Below are positions 16,876 to 25,743 of a stretch of DNA of 64,000 nt, one piece after another. The notes below the pieces were generated by a model. That model saw only the letters and a list, made by a program, of their open reading frames with translations, made no database searches and was not told the DNA's origin. This stretch comes from an uncultured Pseudoteredinibacter sp. (GTDB lineage: Bacteria > Pseudomonadota > Gammaproteobacteria > Pseudomonadales > Cellvibrionaceae): the NCBI RefSeq assembly GCF_947502065.1, contig NZ_CANMYE010000001.1, forward strand, positions 558,001 through 622,000. The letters are read 5' to 3'. The translations under genes were made by a program, and so were the position numbers. The stretch's first letter is position 1. Each line of letters opens with the position of its first letter.

Positions 16876-17694
16876 GTGAGTATTCCTGTGAGTTTGATGA
16901 CAACTTCTATCAAAATGGCCGGCAAATTAGCCTTGTTGGCCTCTATGAGCATCGGCATGAATATGGCGGCCCAGGCTCAATCTACTGAAATAATGGCAGT
17001 GGATGAAAAGGTAAAGGCCAAAATTACAGAGAATATGAGCAAATCTGTACCGGGATTTGCCATTCAGTATATTAGCCACACGCCCGCGGAAGGTCTTTAT
17101 AGTGTGCAAGTAGAGCAGGGCCCTAAAGTATTTGTTAATGCTGATGGCACCTTCATTATTAATGAACAGGGCCAAGCCATTGTTCCAGAAGACGGCACGT
17201 TCGTCGCGTGGATGGATCCAGTGCAGCGTCGTGTGGAAGAAGAAATTAAGCGCATGGCAGAAACCACGCTTAATAAGATTCCTGACGATGAATTGATTGT
17301 GTACCCAGCTAAAGGCGAAAAGAAAGGTCAGGTATATGTATTTACCGATGTGGATTGTGGCTATTGTCGCAAGCTGCATTTAGAAGTGCCCAAGATGAAT
17401 GAGATGGGTATTGAGGTTAAATATTTAGCCTTTCCTCGTTCTGGCCCTGTTGGCGCATCCGCTGATAAATTAGCCCGAGCCTTCTGTGCTAAAAATCGTG
17501 GTGAAGCGCTCACCGAGCTGAAAAATGGCGGTGGCTTAGATCGTGAAGTTTGTGCAGAGCACCCAATCCAAGAGCATCTAAAGCTGGTTCGTGCCTTTGG
17601 TTTATCTGGCACTCCAGGTATTTTCTTGGCCGATGGCACAAAAATCGCGGGTTATGTACCGGCTGAAGAGCTGGCTCGTCGCCTGAAGATCTAA
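16876..17694 (+). CDS. dsbC: Periplasmic thiol:disulfide isomerase DsbC
   Basis: DsbC reshuffles wrong disulfides in periplasmic proteins and is kept reduced by DsbD. A signal peptide ends near AAQAQS (residues about 31-36). An N-terminal dimerisation domain (residues about 40-105) follows, then the thioredoxin fold. The active site is C161-G-Y-C164, and the cis-Pro is in SGTPGIF. Two more cysteines near residues 196 and 217 match the structural disulfide of DsbC. The start is uncertain: GTG at 16876 or ATG at 16897, both in front of the signal peptide. It lies between xerD and hom as in related genomes. Confidence 0.92.
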   Translation: MSIPVSLMTTSIKMAGKLALLASMSIGMNMAAQAQSTEIMAVDEKVKAKITENMSKSVPGFAIQYISHTPAEGLYSVQVEQGPKVFVNADGTFIINEQGQAIVPEDGTFVAWMDPVQRRVEEEIKRMAETTLNKIPDDELIVYPAKGEKKGQVYVFTDVDCGYCRKLHLEVPKMNEMGIEVKYLAFPRSGPVGASADKLARAFCAKNRGEALTELKNGGGLDREVCAEHPIQEHLKLVRAFGLSGTPGIFLADGTKIAGYVPAEELARRLKI

Positions 17695-17705
17695 TTACTT
17701 TATTC

Positions 17706-17747
17706 GGCGTCTTTCTTCTGTGCGCATCAAAACGCAGGAAAGACGCC
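17706..17747 (+). terminator. Terminator after dsbC
   Basis: GGCGTCTTTC (17706-17715) pairs with GAAAGACGCC (17738-17747). The loop contains a smaller pairing (TGCG/CGCA). A pyrimidine-rich tail follows but lacks a long T run. Confidence 0.55.
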
Positions 17748-17941
17748 AGCTTTCTACTTCTTTACTCCTATTTCTTAGCCCTAGCTTCTGAGCCCCTGTA
17801 AATTCCCGCGCAAAGCCCCAGTGGCGTTTGACAGCCCTAAGCCCGAGCAGTATTGTTCTCTTCCTTTGCCCGAAGCGCCAATAAGAGCGGTGGCAATCAG
17901 CCCAATTGGGTAAAACCTAAGCAATCAGCGAGGAAACAGTT

Positions 17942-19246
17942 TTGAAACCGGTAAAAGTAGGATTATGTGGTCTGGGTACTGTTGGCAGTGGTACCTTCAA
18001 TGTATTACAGCGTAATCTGCAAGAGATTAGTGCCCGAGCTGGCACAGCGATTGAATTAATCCACATTGGCGCCCGCCGCGACAATCCTGCTTGTGATACG
18101 TCAGGATTTAAAGTGAGCCGTGACATCTTTGCTGTGGTTGAAGATCCTGAAGTACAAGTTGTTGTTGAATTAATTGGTGGCACCACGGTAGCCAAAGAGC
18201 TGGTGGAAAAAGCCATTGCCAATAATAAGCATGTAGTTACCGCGAATAAGGCCTTGATCGCCGAGTTTGGTAATGAGTTGTTTGCCAAGGCCCAAGCTCA
18301 GGGCGTTTGTATTGCTTATGAGGCGGCCGTTGCCGGTGGTATTCCAATAATTAAAGCGATGCGTGAAGGTTTAGCGGCGAATCGCATTGAGTGGCTGGCC
18401 GGCATTATTAATGGTACCGGTAACTTTATTCTTACCGAAATGCGCGACAAGGGTCGCGATTTTGCTGATGTACTAAAAGAAGCCCAAGAATTAGGTTATG
18501 CCGAAGCCGATCCGACCTTCGATGTTGAAGGTATCGATGCGGCCCACAAATTGGTGATATTAGCCTCCCTAGCCTTTGCCATGCCATTGCAGTACGACAA
18601 AGTATTCTGCGAAGGTATCAGCAATATCCAGCCTATTGATGTGAAATACGCGGAAGAGCTAGGTTATCGCATTAAGCACTTGGGTATTGCACGTCGTCGT
18701 GATACCGGAATCGAGTTGCGAGTTCACCCAACCTTAATTCCTCATAAGCGCTTAATTGCCAATGTTGATGGTGTGATGAACTCAGTCTTAGTGCAGGGTG
18801 AGGCGGTAGGTCCGACTCTTTACTATGGCGCCGGTGCGGGTGATGAGCCAACCGCATCTGCGGTTATTGCTGATCTGGTTGATGTGGCCCGAGCTGTTGC
18901 TAATGACACCAGTACAGTACCTGCGTTGGGTTTCACTGCTGAATATCTACAAGACCAAACCATTTTACCGATCGATGCCGTTGAAACAGCTTACTACTTG
19001 CGTATGTCAGCCTTAGATCAGCCAGGTGTTATGAATCAAATCACTCAAATCTTGAGTAATGCTGGTGCCAGCATCGAGGCTTTGGTGCAAAAAGAGCGTC
19101 AATCCTCAGCGCAAGATTATGTTGATGTTGCCTTGCTGACCAATAGTGTATTAGAGGCCGATATGATGACGGCTATTGCTGAGATTGAAGCCTTGGAGAG
19201 TATTTCTGGTGAAGTTAGCCGAATTCGTATGGAAAGCTTAGGCTAA
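17942..19246 (+). CDS. hom: Homoserine dehydrogenase
   Basis: The enzyme reduces aspartate semialdehyde to homoserine with NAD(P)H, the branch point to threonine and methionine. It has 434 residues, the length of the monofunctional enzyme without an aspartokinase domain. The Rossmann motif is GLCGLGTVGSG. Catalytic-domain blocks are VVTANKALIAEFG, AAVAGGIPIIKAMREGLAAN, GIINGTGNFILTEM and EAQELGYAEADPTFDVEG. A C-terminal ACT domain (residues about 350-430, YYLRMSALDQPGVMNQIT) probably senses an amino acid. The start is TTG at 17942, supported by GAGGAAAC just upstream and by homologous N-termini. It precedes thrC. Confidence 0.95.
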   Translation: MKPVKVGLCGLGTVGSGTFNVLQRNLQEISARAGTAIELIHIGARRDNPACDTSGFKVSRDIFAVVEDPEVQVVVELIGGTTVAKELVEKAIANNKHVVTANKALIAEFGNELFAKAQAQGVCIAYEAAVAGGIPIIKAMREGLAANRIEWLAGIINGTGNFILTEMRDKGRDFADVLKEAQELGYAEADPTFDVEGIDAAHKLVILASLAFAMPLQYDKVFCEGISNIQPIDVKYAEELGYRIKHLGIARRRDTGIELRVHPTLIPHKRLIANVDGVMNSVLVQGEAVGPTLYYGAGAGDEPTASAVIADLVDVARAVANDTSTVPALGFTAEYLQDQTILPIDAVETAYYLRMSALDQPGVMNQITQILSNAGASIEALVQKERQSSAQDYVDVALLTNSVLEADMMTAIAEIEALESISGEVSRIRMESLG

Positions 19247-19284
19247 TTCAGTAAAAAGCAGGTTCTGGGCTAGTGCCTCTGCTA

Positions 19285-19311
19285 CCTTAGCCTAACTTTG
19301 TTAGGCTAAGG
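19285..19311 (+). other. Perfect 12-bp hairpin between hom and thrC
   Basis: CCTTAGCCTAAC and its complement flank a TTT loop. There is no T run after it, so it is not a classic terminator. It might stabilise or process the hom message, or separate expression of the two genes. Confidence 0.5.
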
Positions 19312-19426
19312 AAATCCGCTAAACTTAGCCCCCATAACTATTATTAAACCGCATAGCTCAATTTAGGGCTAACAATAGCAATAGGGGTAAGGCCCAAGTG
19401 CTTACCCTCACGATAGGAACTATCCC

Positions 19427-20821
19427 GTGAAATACATCAGTACGCGTGGGCAAGCGCCTGCGCTCAGCTTTGAAGAGGCTATCTTAACTGGCTTGGCCAG
19501 TGATGGTGGCTTGTATGTCCCCGAAACCCTGCCGCAGTTTAGTAAAGAAGAGATCGCCAGCTGGGCCGGTCTTAGTTACCAAGAGCTAGCCTTTAAAATC
19601 ATTGAGCCTTTTGTTGCAGGGGATATTCCCTCAGAAGATCTCAAGGGCATTATCGATCGGGCCTATGGTAGCTTTCGTCATGGGGCCATTGCTCCAATGG
19701 TACAAACCGCCCACAACGAATGGGTGTTAGAATTGTTCCAGGGCCCGACACTGGCTTTTAAAGATTTTGCCTTACAGTTTTTGGGGCAGCTGCTGGACTA
19801 CGTACTGAATAAACGCCAGCAAAAAGTTGTCGTTATGGGGGCAACTTCAGGTGATACTGGTTCGGCGGCTATCGAAGGCTGCCGTCGCTGTGAGCATATC
19901 GATATTTTTATTCTGCACCCACACCAGCGTGTGTCTGAAGTTCAGCGTCGCCAGATGACCACTGTGTTGTCAGACAATGTTCACAATATCGCTCTGCATG
20001 GCAATTTTGATGATTGCCAAAATATGGTGAAGGCGAGCTTTGCGGATCAGAGCTTCTTGCCAGAAGGGCGTCAACTGGTTGCCGTAAACAGTATTAACTG
20101 GGCCCGCATCATGGCGCAGATTGTTTACTATTTCTATGCCGGTCTTGCTCTAGGTGCGCCAAACAAAGAGGTCGCTTTTTCGGTGCCAACCGGAAACTTT
20201 GGTGATATTTTTGCCGGCTATTTAGCCAGCAAAATGGGCTTGCCAGTGGATCAGCTTATCGTAGCGACCAACAGCAACGATATTTTGCATCGCTGCTTGG
20301 CCAATAATGATCACAGTAAAAAAGAGCTGCAGCATACCTTGTCTCCAAGCATGGATATTATGGTATCCAGTAACTTTGAGCGCTTGTTATTTGATTTGTA
20401 TGATCGCGATGGTGCCGCTATCCAGCAGCTGATGGATAACTTTAAGTCTGGCTCAATGACTTTAAGTGATGAGGCGATTTCAAAAGCTGCTAAGTTGTTC
20501 AGCAGCTATCGTCTTGATGACGAGGGGATGATCGAAACCATTGCCAAGGTTTACGATAGCACTGAATATCTGCTTGATCCTCATACTGCCATTGGCTTGG
20601 CTGCAGCTCGTAATGAGCGTCGCAGACAAGATATCCCTATGGTGTGTTTGGCTACCGCTCATCCAGCTAAATTTCCAGAGGCGGTTGAAAAAGCCATTGC
20701 TGGCATGCACCCAGCTTTACCACATCACATGGCCAATTTATTTGAGCGTGAAGAGCGTTACGATGTATTGGATAATGATATTGCCAAGGTGCAGGGTTTT
20801 GTGACTGAGCATAGTCGTTAA
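19427..20821 (+). CDS. thrC: Threonine synthase
   Basis: ThrC converts O-phosphohomoserine to threonine with PLP. This 464-residue protein is the longer type, with the N-terminal motif YISTRGQAPALSFEEAILTG and GLASDGGLYVPE. The PLP lysine is in GPTLAFKDFALQFLGQLL, and the phosphate-binding blocks are VVMGATSGDTGSAAIEG and VPTGNFGDIFAGY. The start is GTG at 19427 after AGGAAC. It lies 180 bases after hom, which separates it from the enzyme before it in the pathway only by a hairpin. thrB is not in the window. Confidence 0.95.
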   Translation: MKYISTRGQAPALSFEEAILTGLASDGGLYVPETLPQFSKEEIASWAGLSYQELAFKIIEPFVAGDIPSEDLKGIIDRAYGSFRHGAIAPMVQTAHNEWVLELFQGPTLAFKDFALQFLGQLLDYVLNKRQQKVVVMGATSGDTGSAAIEGCRRCEHIDIFILHPHQRVSEVQRRQMTTVLSDNVHNIALHGNFDDCQNMVKASFADQSFLPEGRQLVAVNSINWARIMAQIVYYFYAGLALGAPNKEVAFSVPTGNFGDIFAGYLASKMGLPVDQLIVATNSNDILHRCLANNDHSKKELQHTLSPSMDIMVSSNFERLLFDLYDRDGAAIQQLMDNFKSGSMTLSDEAISKAAKLFSSYRLDDEGMIETIAKVYDSTEYLLDPHTAIGLAAARNERRRQDIPMVCLATAHPAKFPEAVEKAIAGMHPALPHHMANLFEREERYDVLDNDIAKVQGFVTEHSR

Positions 20822-20846
20822 AATTTAAAGCGGCATTTTTGTTTTT

Positions 20847-20874
20847 AAAAGGCTCCTTTCTAGGAGCCTTTTTT
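20847..20874 (+). terminator. Terminator of thrC
   Basis: AAAAGGCTCC-TTTCTA-GGAGCC followed by six T residues is a strong intrinsic terminator 25 bases after the thrC stop. Confidence 0.85.
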
Positions 20875-20915
20875 ATTGGCGACACCTTTGGCCTGTGGCC
20901 TTTTTATTAGCCGCT

Positions 20916-21311
20916 TCATTGTTTCCTAATCAAACTTTGCCAAGTTCTATAAAAACATAAAAGAAATACGGCTATGGCTAAGAAATCTATCAAAAAGCCT
21001 CGGCCAATCGAGAAATCACTGAATGGCCAAGCCAGTGAAATCGGTGGCGGAAGCTGCAGCCAAGCCCAATCACCGATTGGGCGAAAGATTTGTGATGCTG
21101 GGGGAATAAGTGCAAACACAAAGCCCCAGCGTATATTTTTCCATATCAAGATAGCCGCTGCGGCGGCGCAAAAAATATGGATGTCAGCGTACAGTGCTAT
21201 TTGTATAAAGCTTAATGAGCTAGCGCCGTTCTGCAGTATAAAGGACAGTAGTGTATAGGATGCGATCAACGCACAAATGGCGAAATAAACGGCGAATGCA
21301 CGATGTAACAT
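20916..21311 (-). CDS. Hypothetical four-helix membrane protein
   Basis: No family was assigned. The 131 residues form about four hydrophobic helices (near 5-27, 38-57, 60-80 and 105-125), with short polar loops and a basic C-terminus (WQSLIRKQ). It is on the same strand as the M50 protease, 46 bases downstream, so it may share its transcript and its membrane setting. Confidence 0.55.
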   Translation of the reverse strand: MLHRAFAVYFAICALIASYTLLSFILQNGASSLSFIQIALYADIHIFCAAAAAILIWKNIRWGFVFALIPPASQIFRPIGDWAWLQLPPPISLAWPFSDFSIGRGFLIDFLAIAVFLLCFYRTWQSLIRKQ

Positions 21312-21357
21312 CTTCGATTTCCTTTAAAACCTGGGCCTTGACTGAGTTTGCAAAAAC

Positions 21358-22452
21358 TTAGGAGTTTAAAACTGCGGTAGCAATTTCAGAACCCGGCAAG
21401 CCATCGCTGGCGATGCTCAAAATAATAAATACGAAAGCCGCTAAGGTAAGCAGGTACCAAGCCAGTGAGAACAGAATGCCATAGCGGTCCATTGCGGCTA
21501 CCGTTTGATGTTTAAACTCTCGCCAGCTGAACAGCAAATCCAAGGCACCTATAACAATAAAAAAGCTAAGCAATGCCAAGCCCAGTTGCAGGCTCAAGGC
21601 AAATAGGGCCGCCGAGATAATCATTAAGCCCAAATAAGGCCAGTATGAACGGCCAGAAAATACCATCGATTTTACAACCTGCCCGCCATCTAAGGGCAAC
21701 ACAGGTAAAAGATTAAACATATTGAGTAGGGCGCTGATTGATGCCAATAAACCAATAAAATGATTGCCTGTGATTAGATAGGCTACATAGCAGGCAGCAC
21801 TCATTAGTAGGCCAAAGCAGGGCCCCATCATGGAAATAAAAACATGTTGCCAATGACTGCTGGCTCTATCGCCAATAGCCATACCACCAACAAATGGAAT
21901 CAGGTAGAAGCCTTTGGTTTTTAAACCGCTGCGTTTCATGGCCCAGACATGACCATATTCATGAAAACACAGCACTAGAATCAAGGCCAAGGCAAACTGC
22001 CAGCTAAAAATAATGCTGTAGCCAGCTAGCGCGGTGCCTGCTAAAACGACTTTGATGGTTTTGGCGCTTTTAAATAATTTAAAGGCCAGCCCGATTAAAC
22101 CAATTTTACTGTTACCGCTTGGACGCTCTTGGGGGGCGTGGCCGTTAATTTCGTCGACCAAACTTTCCTCGATATCCACTTGTCCTTGATTCAACAGCTC
22201 ATCTTCATGCAGTAGCATAAAGCGGCATATATTCTGGTCCGAGAAAATCTGGTAGCGCACGACGAGCTTGCCGAGCTCCGGGTGGCCCAGCTGGTATTCA
22301 CCATAGCTTTGTAGGCGACGTTCACTTTGCAGGGCTTCGCCATTGACGAGCAGTGTTTCCAAGCCATCGTTGGAACGCAATAGCTTAAAGTTTAAATCTT
22401 CATGGTTTAGCTCAAAAATTAAGCTATGAGTAGGCTTCTCTGTCTCGTTCAT
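21358..22452 (-). CDS. Site-2 protease-family (M50) membrane metallopeptidase
   Basis: The N-terminal 115 residues are soluble and beta-rich. A multi-helix membrane domain follows with the zinc motif HEYGHVW (H164, E165, H168) inside a helix and the second metal-binding block NLLPVLPLDGGQVVK (around residues 245-260). M50 enzymes cleave proteins within membranes, and many release signalling factors. The target here is unknown. The ATG at 22450-22452 shares one base with the stop codon of the interrupted GFA gene, so the two were originally translationally coupled. Confidence 0.75.
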   Translation of the reverse strand: MNETEKPTHSLIFELNHEDLNFKLLRSNDGLETLLVNGEALQSERRLQSYGEYQLGHPELGKLVVRYQIFSDQNICRFMLLHEDELLNQGQVDIEESLVDEINGHAPQERPSGNSKIGLIGLAFKLFKSAKTIKVVLAGTALAGYSIIFSWQFALALILVLCFHEYGHVWAMKRSGLKTKGFYLIPFVGGMAIGDRASSHWQHVFISMMGPCFGLLMSAACYVAYLITGNHFIGLLASISALLNMFNLLPVLPLDGGQVVKSMVFSGRSYWPYLGLMIISAALFALSLQLGLALLSFFIVIGALDLLFSWREFKHQTVAAMDRYGILFSLAWYLLTLAAFVFIILSIASDGLPGSEIATAVLNS

Positions 22453-22552
22453 TAATTTTCTTCAATTTGGCTTTTATGTTTCAGGCTAGCGGCATTGGCT
22501 TCCCAGTTTTGACCATCAAAGGCCACAATCTTCATTTTACTAGGGGGCGCTA
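22452..22552 (-). pseudogene. Detached 3' end of the GFA-family gene
   Basis: Read on the minus strand in the GFA frame, this piece encodes the missing C-terminus, beginning APPSKMKIVAFDGQNWEANA and ending with TAA at 22452-22454. It has been cut off from its gene by the 264-bp MITE. The FDGQNWE segment is the usual end of GFA proteins. It has no start of its own, except an internal ATG within KMKIV. Confidence 0.85.
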
Positions 22553-22816
22553 GGGCCTGTTAACACTAATTCGGCCGTCACTGCCGAACTTATTTCGTCG
22601 ATTCGGCAAGGCAGGGTAAGCGTATTGTGATCATTCCACTATAGCGAGCACTAACACAGCCGAGCGATGAAATAAGTCGGCCCGAAGGGTTAGGCTAAAA
22701 TCGCCTTACTCGGTGTTGCTCGTTGCTTATTTGGAACGACCAAACTACGCGCCTCGCGCCGTGATTAAGGCGATTTTAGCTCTAACAGTGATGGCCGAAT
22801 TAGTGTTAACAGGCCC
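22553..22816. mobile_element. MITE-like element, 264 bp, TA target duplication
   Basis: The terminal inverted repeats start GGGCCTGTTAACACTAATTCGGCC and extend to about 31 bases with one mismatch. The dinucleotide TA flanks both ends (22551-22552 and 22817-22818), as expected for IS630/Tc1-mariner-type insertion. There is no transposase inside. The internal sequence contains further inverted segments. Removal of the element and one TA joins the GFA gene back in frame. Confidence 0.85.
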
Positions 22817-23125
22817 TAGACAGCGAATATTAACATCCACACCACCCGGATTGGACCTGGGAATGTAAAAAGGTTTTATGCCACAGCGCTTGCAGAAATA
22901 GTGCTTCGCGACTGCCGTGTTAAAGGTGTAGCAATTCAGCTGATCTTCCCCACTGATCAAACGAAAGCGCTGCTTTGGCACTATAAGGTGTAAAAATCCG
23001 CTCTTGTGGCAGATAGAACAGTTGCAATCTTCAACTTCTGGGGCATCGGTGCTGTCGACTTCAAACTTTACGGCACCACAGTGGCAGGACCCGGAATAGG
23101 TGTTTAATTCTTTAATTTCAGTCAT
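22745..23125 (-). CDS. GFA-family (CENP-V/Gfa) zinc protein, C-terminus replaced by MITE sequence
   Basis: The family includes glutathione-dependent formaldehyde-activating enzyme relatives. The zinc cysteines are visible: GSCHCGAVKFEVD, EDCNCSICHKSG and YFCKRCGIKPFYIPRS. The native sequence continues to VDVNIRCL. From there the frame enters the MITE and adds 23 foreign residues (starting GPVNTNSAITVRAK). The original protein would have ended about 33 residues after RCL, inside 22452-22552. All metal-binding residues remain, so partial function is possible. The downstream M50 protease gene has lost its coupled upstream neighbour. Confidence 0.85.
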   Translation of the reverse strand: MTEIKELNTYSGSCHCGAVKFEVDSTDAPEVEDCNCSICHKSGFLHLIVPKQRFRLISGEDQLNCYTFNTAVAKHYFCKRCGIKPFYIPRSNPGGVDVNIRCLGPVNTNSAITVRAKIALITARGA

Positions 23126-23313
23126 TTAGCTTGGGTTATCTTAAGTTTTTTATTCTTGCTTGGATCGAGGGAGTATTGGTGTTAGTCTAAATATGCTCTC
23201 ACTTAAGAGTAATCTAAGAATAACGACAGTTCCGCTATCGCTTTAGCCAAGTCGATTTCACGAAAGTCATTGGCCAGTGCTTTTAAGGTAATAGCGCCTC
23301 TAGGAGATAAATT

Positions 23314-23904
23314 ATGGCCCATTTACGCCCTCTAGATCGAGAAGAAATGGATGATGAGCTGCAGGCTCTTTATCAGCATTATGAGAACACCCGTGGTTTT
23401 ATGCCAAACAGCATACGTACTATGGCACGTCGCCCTAATATCGCTAAACGCTTCGGGGCATTAAATCAGGCGGTTCTGTACGAAGGTACGGTAAGTGAAG
23501 AATTGAAGATGCTCGTCTCTTTGATTTCTAGCCAGGCTTCTGGTTGTCGCTACTGCCAAAGCCATATGGCTAACCTGTCTTCCATTTATAAGGCATCGGA
23601 TAAAAAGATCGCGGCGGTTTGGGAGTTCGAAAGTAGTGAGCTGTTTAGCGACGCTGAACGCGCAGCGCTGCGTTTAGCCTATAAAGCATCGCTTCTACCC
23701 AATGAAGCCTCTGATGGTGACTTTGCTGAGTTAGCCAAGCATTTTGACGAAGGGCAGGTGGTTGAAATTGTGGCCTCGGTTGCTTTGTTCGGGTTTTTGA
23801 ATCGTTGGAATGATACTATGTCGACAGAATTAGAGACTCTTCCAAAGCAGGTGGCTGAAAGAGCCTTACAAGAAACTGATTGGGAAGTTGGTAAGCATCA
23901 GTAG
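23314..23904 (+). CDS. Carboxymuconolactone decarboxylase/AhpD-like protein
   Basis: This all-helical 196-residue protein carries the AhpD-type redox motif SGCRYCQSHMA (Cys-x2-Cys-x2-His). It is preceded by LVSLISSQA, and has the family opening RPLDREEMDDELQALYQ. Homologues are annotated as peroxidase-related or CMD-family proteins, with thiol-based peroxide or alkylhydroperoxide reduction as the likely activity. A MarR regulator follows 159 bases downstream on the same strand. Confidence 0.75.
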   Translation: MAHLRPLDREEMDDELQALYQHYENTRGFMPNSIRTMARRPNIAKRFGALNQAVLYEGTVSEELKMLVSLISSQASGCRYCQSHMANLSSIYKASDKKIAAVWEFESSELFSDAERAALRLAYKASLLPNEASDGDFAELAKHFDEGQVVEIVASVALFGFLNRWNDTMSTELETLPKQVAERALQETDWEVGKHQ

Positions 23905-24063
23905 AATGGCCAAAGGTGGAGCGACGCCATTTGGCTGTTGGCGTCGTTAGCTAGATGCTTGCTAATCTTTTATTAGAATATATATCGCAAAACTAGAATA
24001 TCGTATAAGTACCAAGTCGTTTAAAACACTGTGTACAAATACCAATAGAGGTAAGGCCGTTAC

Positions 24064-24585
24064 ATGAGTTCGTCGGAAAAAGACAAGCTGCCAAAAGCCA
24101 TGTTGCAAGAAGCACAGTTAGAAAAAGAGCCGAGCTTGATTCTTAATCAGTTTTTGCCTTTTCGTTTGGTGAACATTGCCAAGCGAGTGAGTGATACCTA
24201 CTCCTGGGTGTACAACCGAGAGTTCGGCTTAAGCATTCCTGAGTGGCGGATTCTGGCGCGTTTGGGTGAGCAGCCAGGCCTTAGCTCAAAACTGATTGGC
24301 GAAATAACCTTAATGGATAAATCTAAGGTTTCTCGCGGTGTTAAACAGCTAGAAGATAAGGGCTTGTTGACAAAAAATAAGGATCAGCAAGATAACCGAG
24401 TTTACTACCTCTCTTTAACTGAAGAGGGGCAACAGCTCTATCACTCTATTGTGCCAACCGCGCTGGATTGGGAGGCAGAGCTGCTGCAGGCTTTAGATGT
24501 TTCTGAATATCGAGATCTATTTAGAGTGTTAGAAAAGCTTGATCGTCGATTAGAAGATATGGCCGATAAAAAGTCAGACTTATAA
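24064..24585 (+). CDS. MarR-family transcriptional regulator
   Basis: This 173-residue protein has the winged helix at about residues 60-130: IPEWRILARLGEQPGLSSK, then LMDKSKVSRGVKQLEDKGLL, then a wing with the D-x-R signature (KDQQDNRVYYLSLTEEG). The flanking helices dimerise. MarR proteins usually sense phenolic or oxidising compounds. Its target may be the upstream CMD gene or itself. The 3' end overlaps that of the convergent kelch gene by six bases. Confidence 0.85.
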   Translation: MSSSEKDKLPKAMLQEAQLEKEPSLILNQFLPFRLVNIAKRVSDTYSWVYNREFGLSIPEWRILARLGEQPGLSSKLIGEITLMDKSKVSRGVKQLEDKGLLTKNKDQQDNRVYYLSLTEEGQQLYHSIVPTALDWEAELLQALDVSEYRDLFRVLEKLDRRLEDMADKKSDL

Positions 24586-25584
24586 GCGAAATACTTCATT
24601 GAGATTGCTGGTTCCGTCTCCACTTGGACCAATTGCACCACCAATAACATAGATATCGTTTTCAAAGCGCCCAGCGCCAAGCCCATGTCTTGGCGTCGGC
24701 ATATCAGGAAGGGCAGTCCAGCTATCCTGGCTTAGTGAATAACGCCAGACTTCTTTAAAAACCTTCGCTTGTGGGATAAAAATCTCACCACCAAAAACAA
24801 TAATCCCGTCATCGACAGCTACGCAGGCACTGCCAGCTTGAGGCAAGGGTAGCGGCATCGCTTCGCGCCATTTACCGCTGGCTAGATCAAATATCTCAGT
24901 ATTGGCTAGATTTCCCTTGGCGGTTCGGCCTCCGGTGATAATTAATTGTTCACCCACCCAGGCACCGGTCGCACTGTTTCGAGCGGTAGGAATTGGAGCT
25001 AGCTCCTGCCGCTGCATATCTTCGGGTGACCAGCGATAATGCTGGTGAATTTCATGGTGATCGCTGCGTTTATTATTGGCTGTGGCCTTGGGTGTTTGGC
25101 CTGTCACCCAGTGAATTGCACCGTCTGGTGCTTGGGTTAAAACACCTTCCGCCAGTGGCATTGGGAGGGCATCGATTTCAATCCACTTTCCCTTTATCAG
25201 CTCGTAAACTTTATCTTGCATGCGCCAAATATGGGTATAGCCACCATGAAAGCCTCCAAAAAGAAACAGTCTTTCCCCATTGCTCACTAGGGTGGCGTGG
25301 TGCATAGCTTGGGGGAGTTCGGCTTCTTCACGCCATTGATTCGCTGCGGGGTCAAAGCTGTAGCAAGCTTTACTAAAGTAGGGCACACCCAACTTCGATG
25401 CAATACCGCCGGCGACGTAAAAGCGCCCTTGGTGTACGGTAGGGTAAATTTCTTGGATGTTAATGGGTAATGCTGCTGCAGGAGCTAACCACTGACCTTG
25501 TGGTGAGGCTTTTGCTGCTTGCATAAGTGGGTGAAAGCTCAGAATGCCGGCTGCGGAGCTCAGTACAAAGGTGCGTCGATTCAT
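24580..25584 (-). CDS. Exported kelch-repeat protein with twin-arginine signal
   Basis: The start MNRRTFVLSSAAGILSFHPL carries an RR-T-F Tat signal and is preferred over a Met four codons upstream. The mature protein has five to six kelch blades, with motifs such as RLFLFGGFHGGYTHIW, LIITGGRTAKG, IIVFGGEIF and IYVIGGAIGPSG. It is likely a periplasmic beta-propeller. Such proteins bind ligands or act as sialate mutarotase-like (NanM) enzymes, but no catalytic residues were recognised. It lies downstream of mipA on the same strand, 159 bases away. Confidence 0.75.
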   Translation of the reverse strand: MNRRTFVLSSAAGILSFHPLMQAAKASPQGQWLAPAAALPINIQEIYPTVHQGRFYVAGGIASKLGVPYFSKACYSFDPAANQWREEAELPQAMHHATLVSNGERLFLFGGFHGGYTHIWRMQDKVYELIKGKWIEIDALPMPLAEGVLTQAPDGAIHWVTGQTPKATANNKRSDHHEIHQHYRWSPEDMQRQELAPIPTARNSATGAWVGEQLIITGGRTAKGNLANTEIFDLASGKWREAMPLPLPQAGSACVAVDDGIIVFGGEIFIPQAKVFKEVWRYSLSQDSWTALPDMPTPRHGLGAGRFENDIYVIGGAIGPSGDGTSNLNEVFRL

Positions 25585-25743
25585 GGGGCTGACCATTGTT
25601 AAATTATTATGGTCGTTGATTATCTATGAAGCGCAAAAATATGCAAAGGGGGTACAAGCTAAGAGGTATCGACAGTGAGGCAAAATGAACTGCCTCACGA
25701 TCAACACCTTCAATACCTTTAGCGATATCTTTAAAAGGACAAA

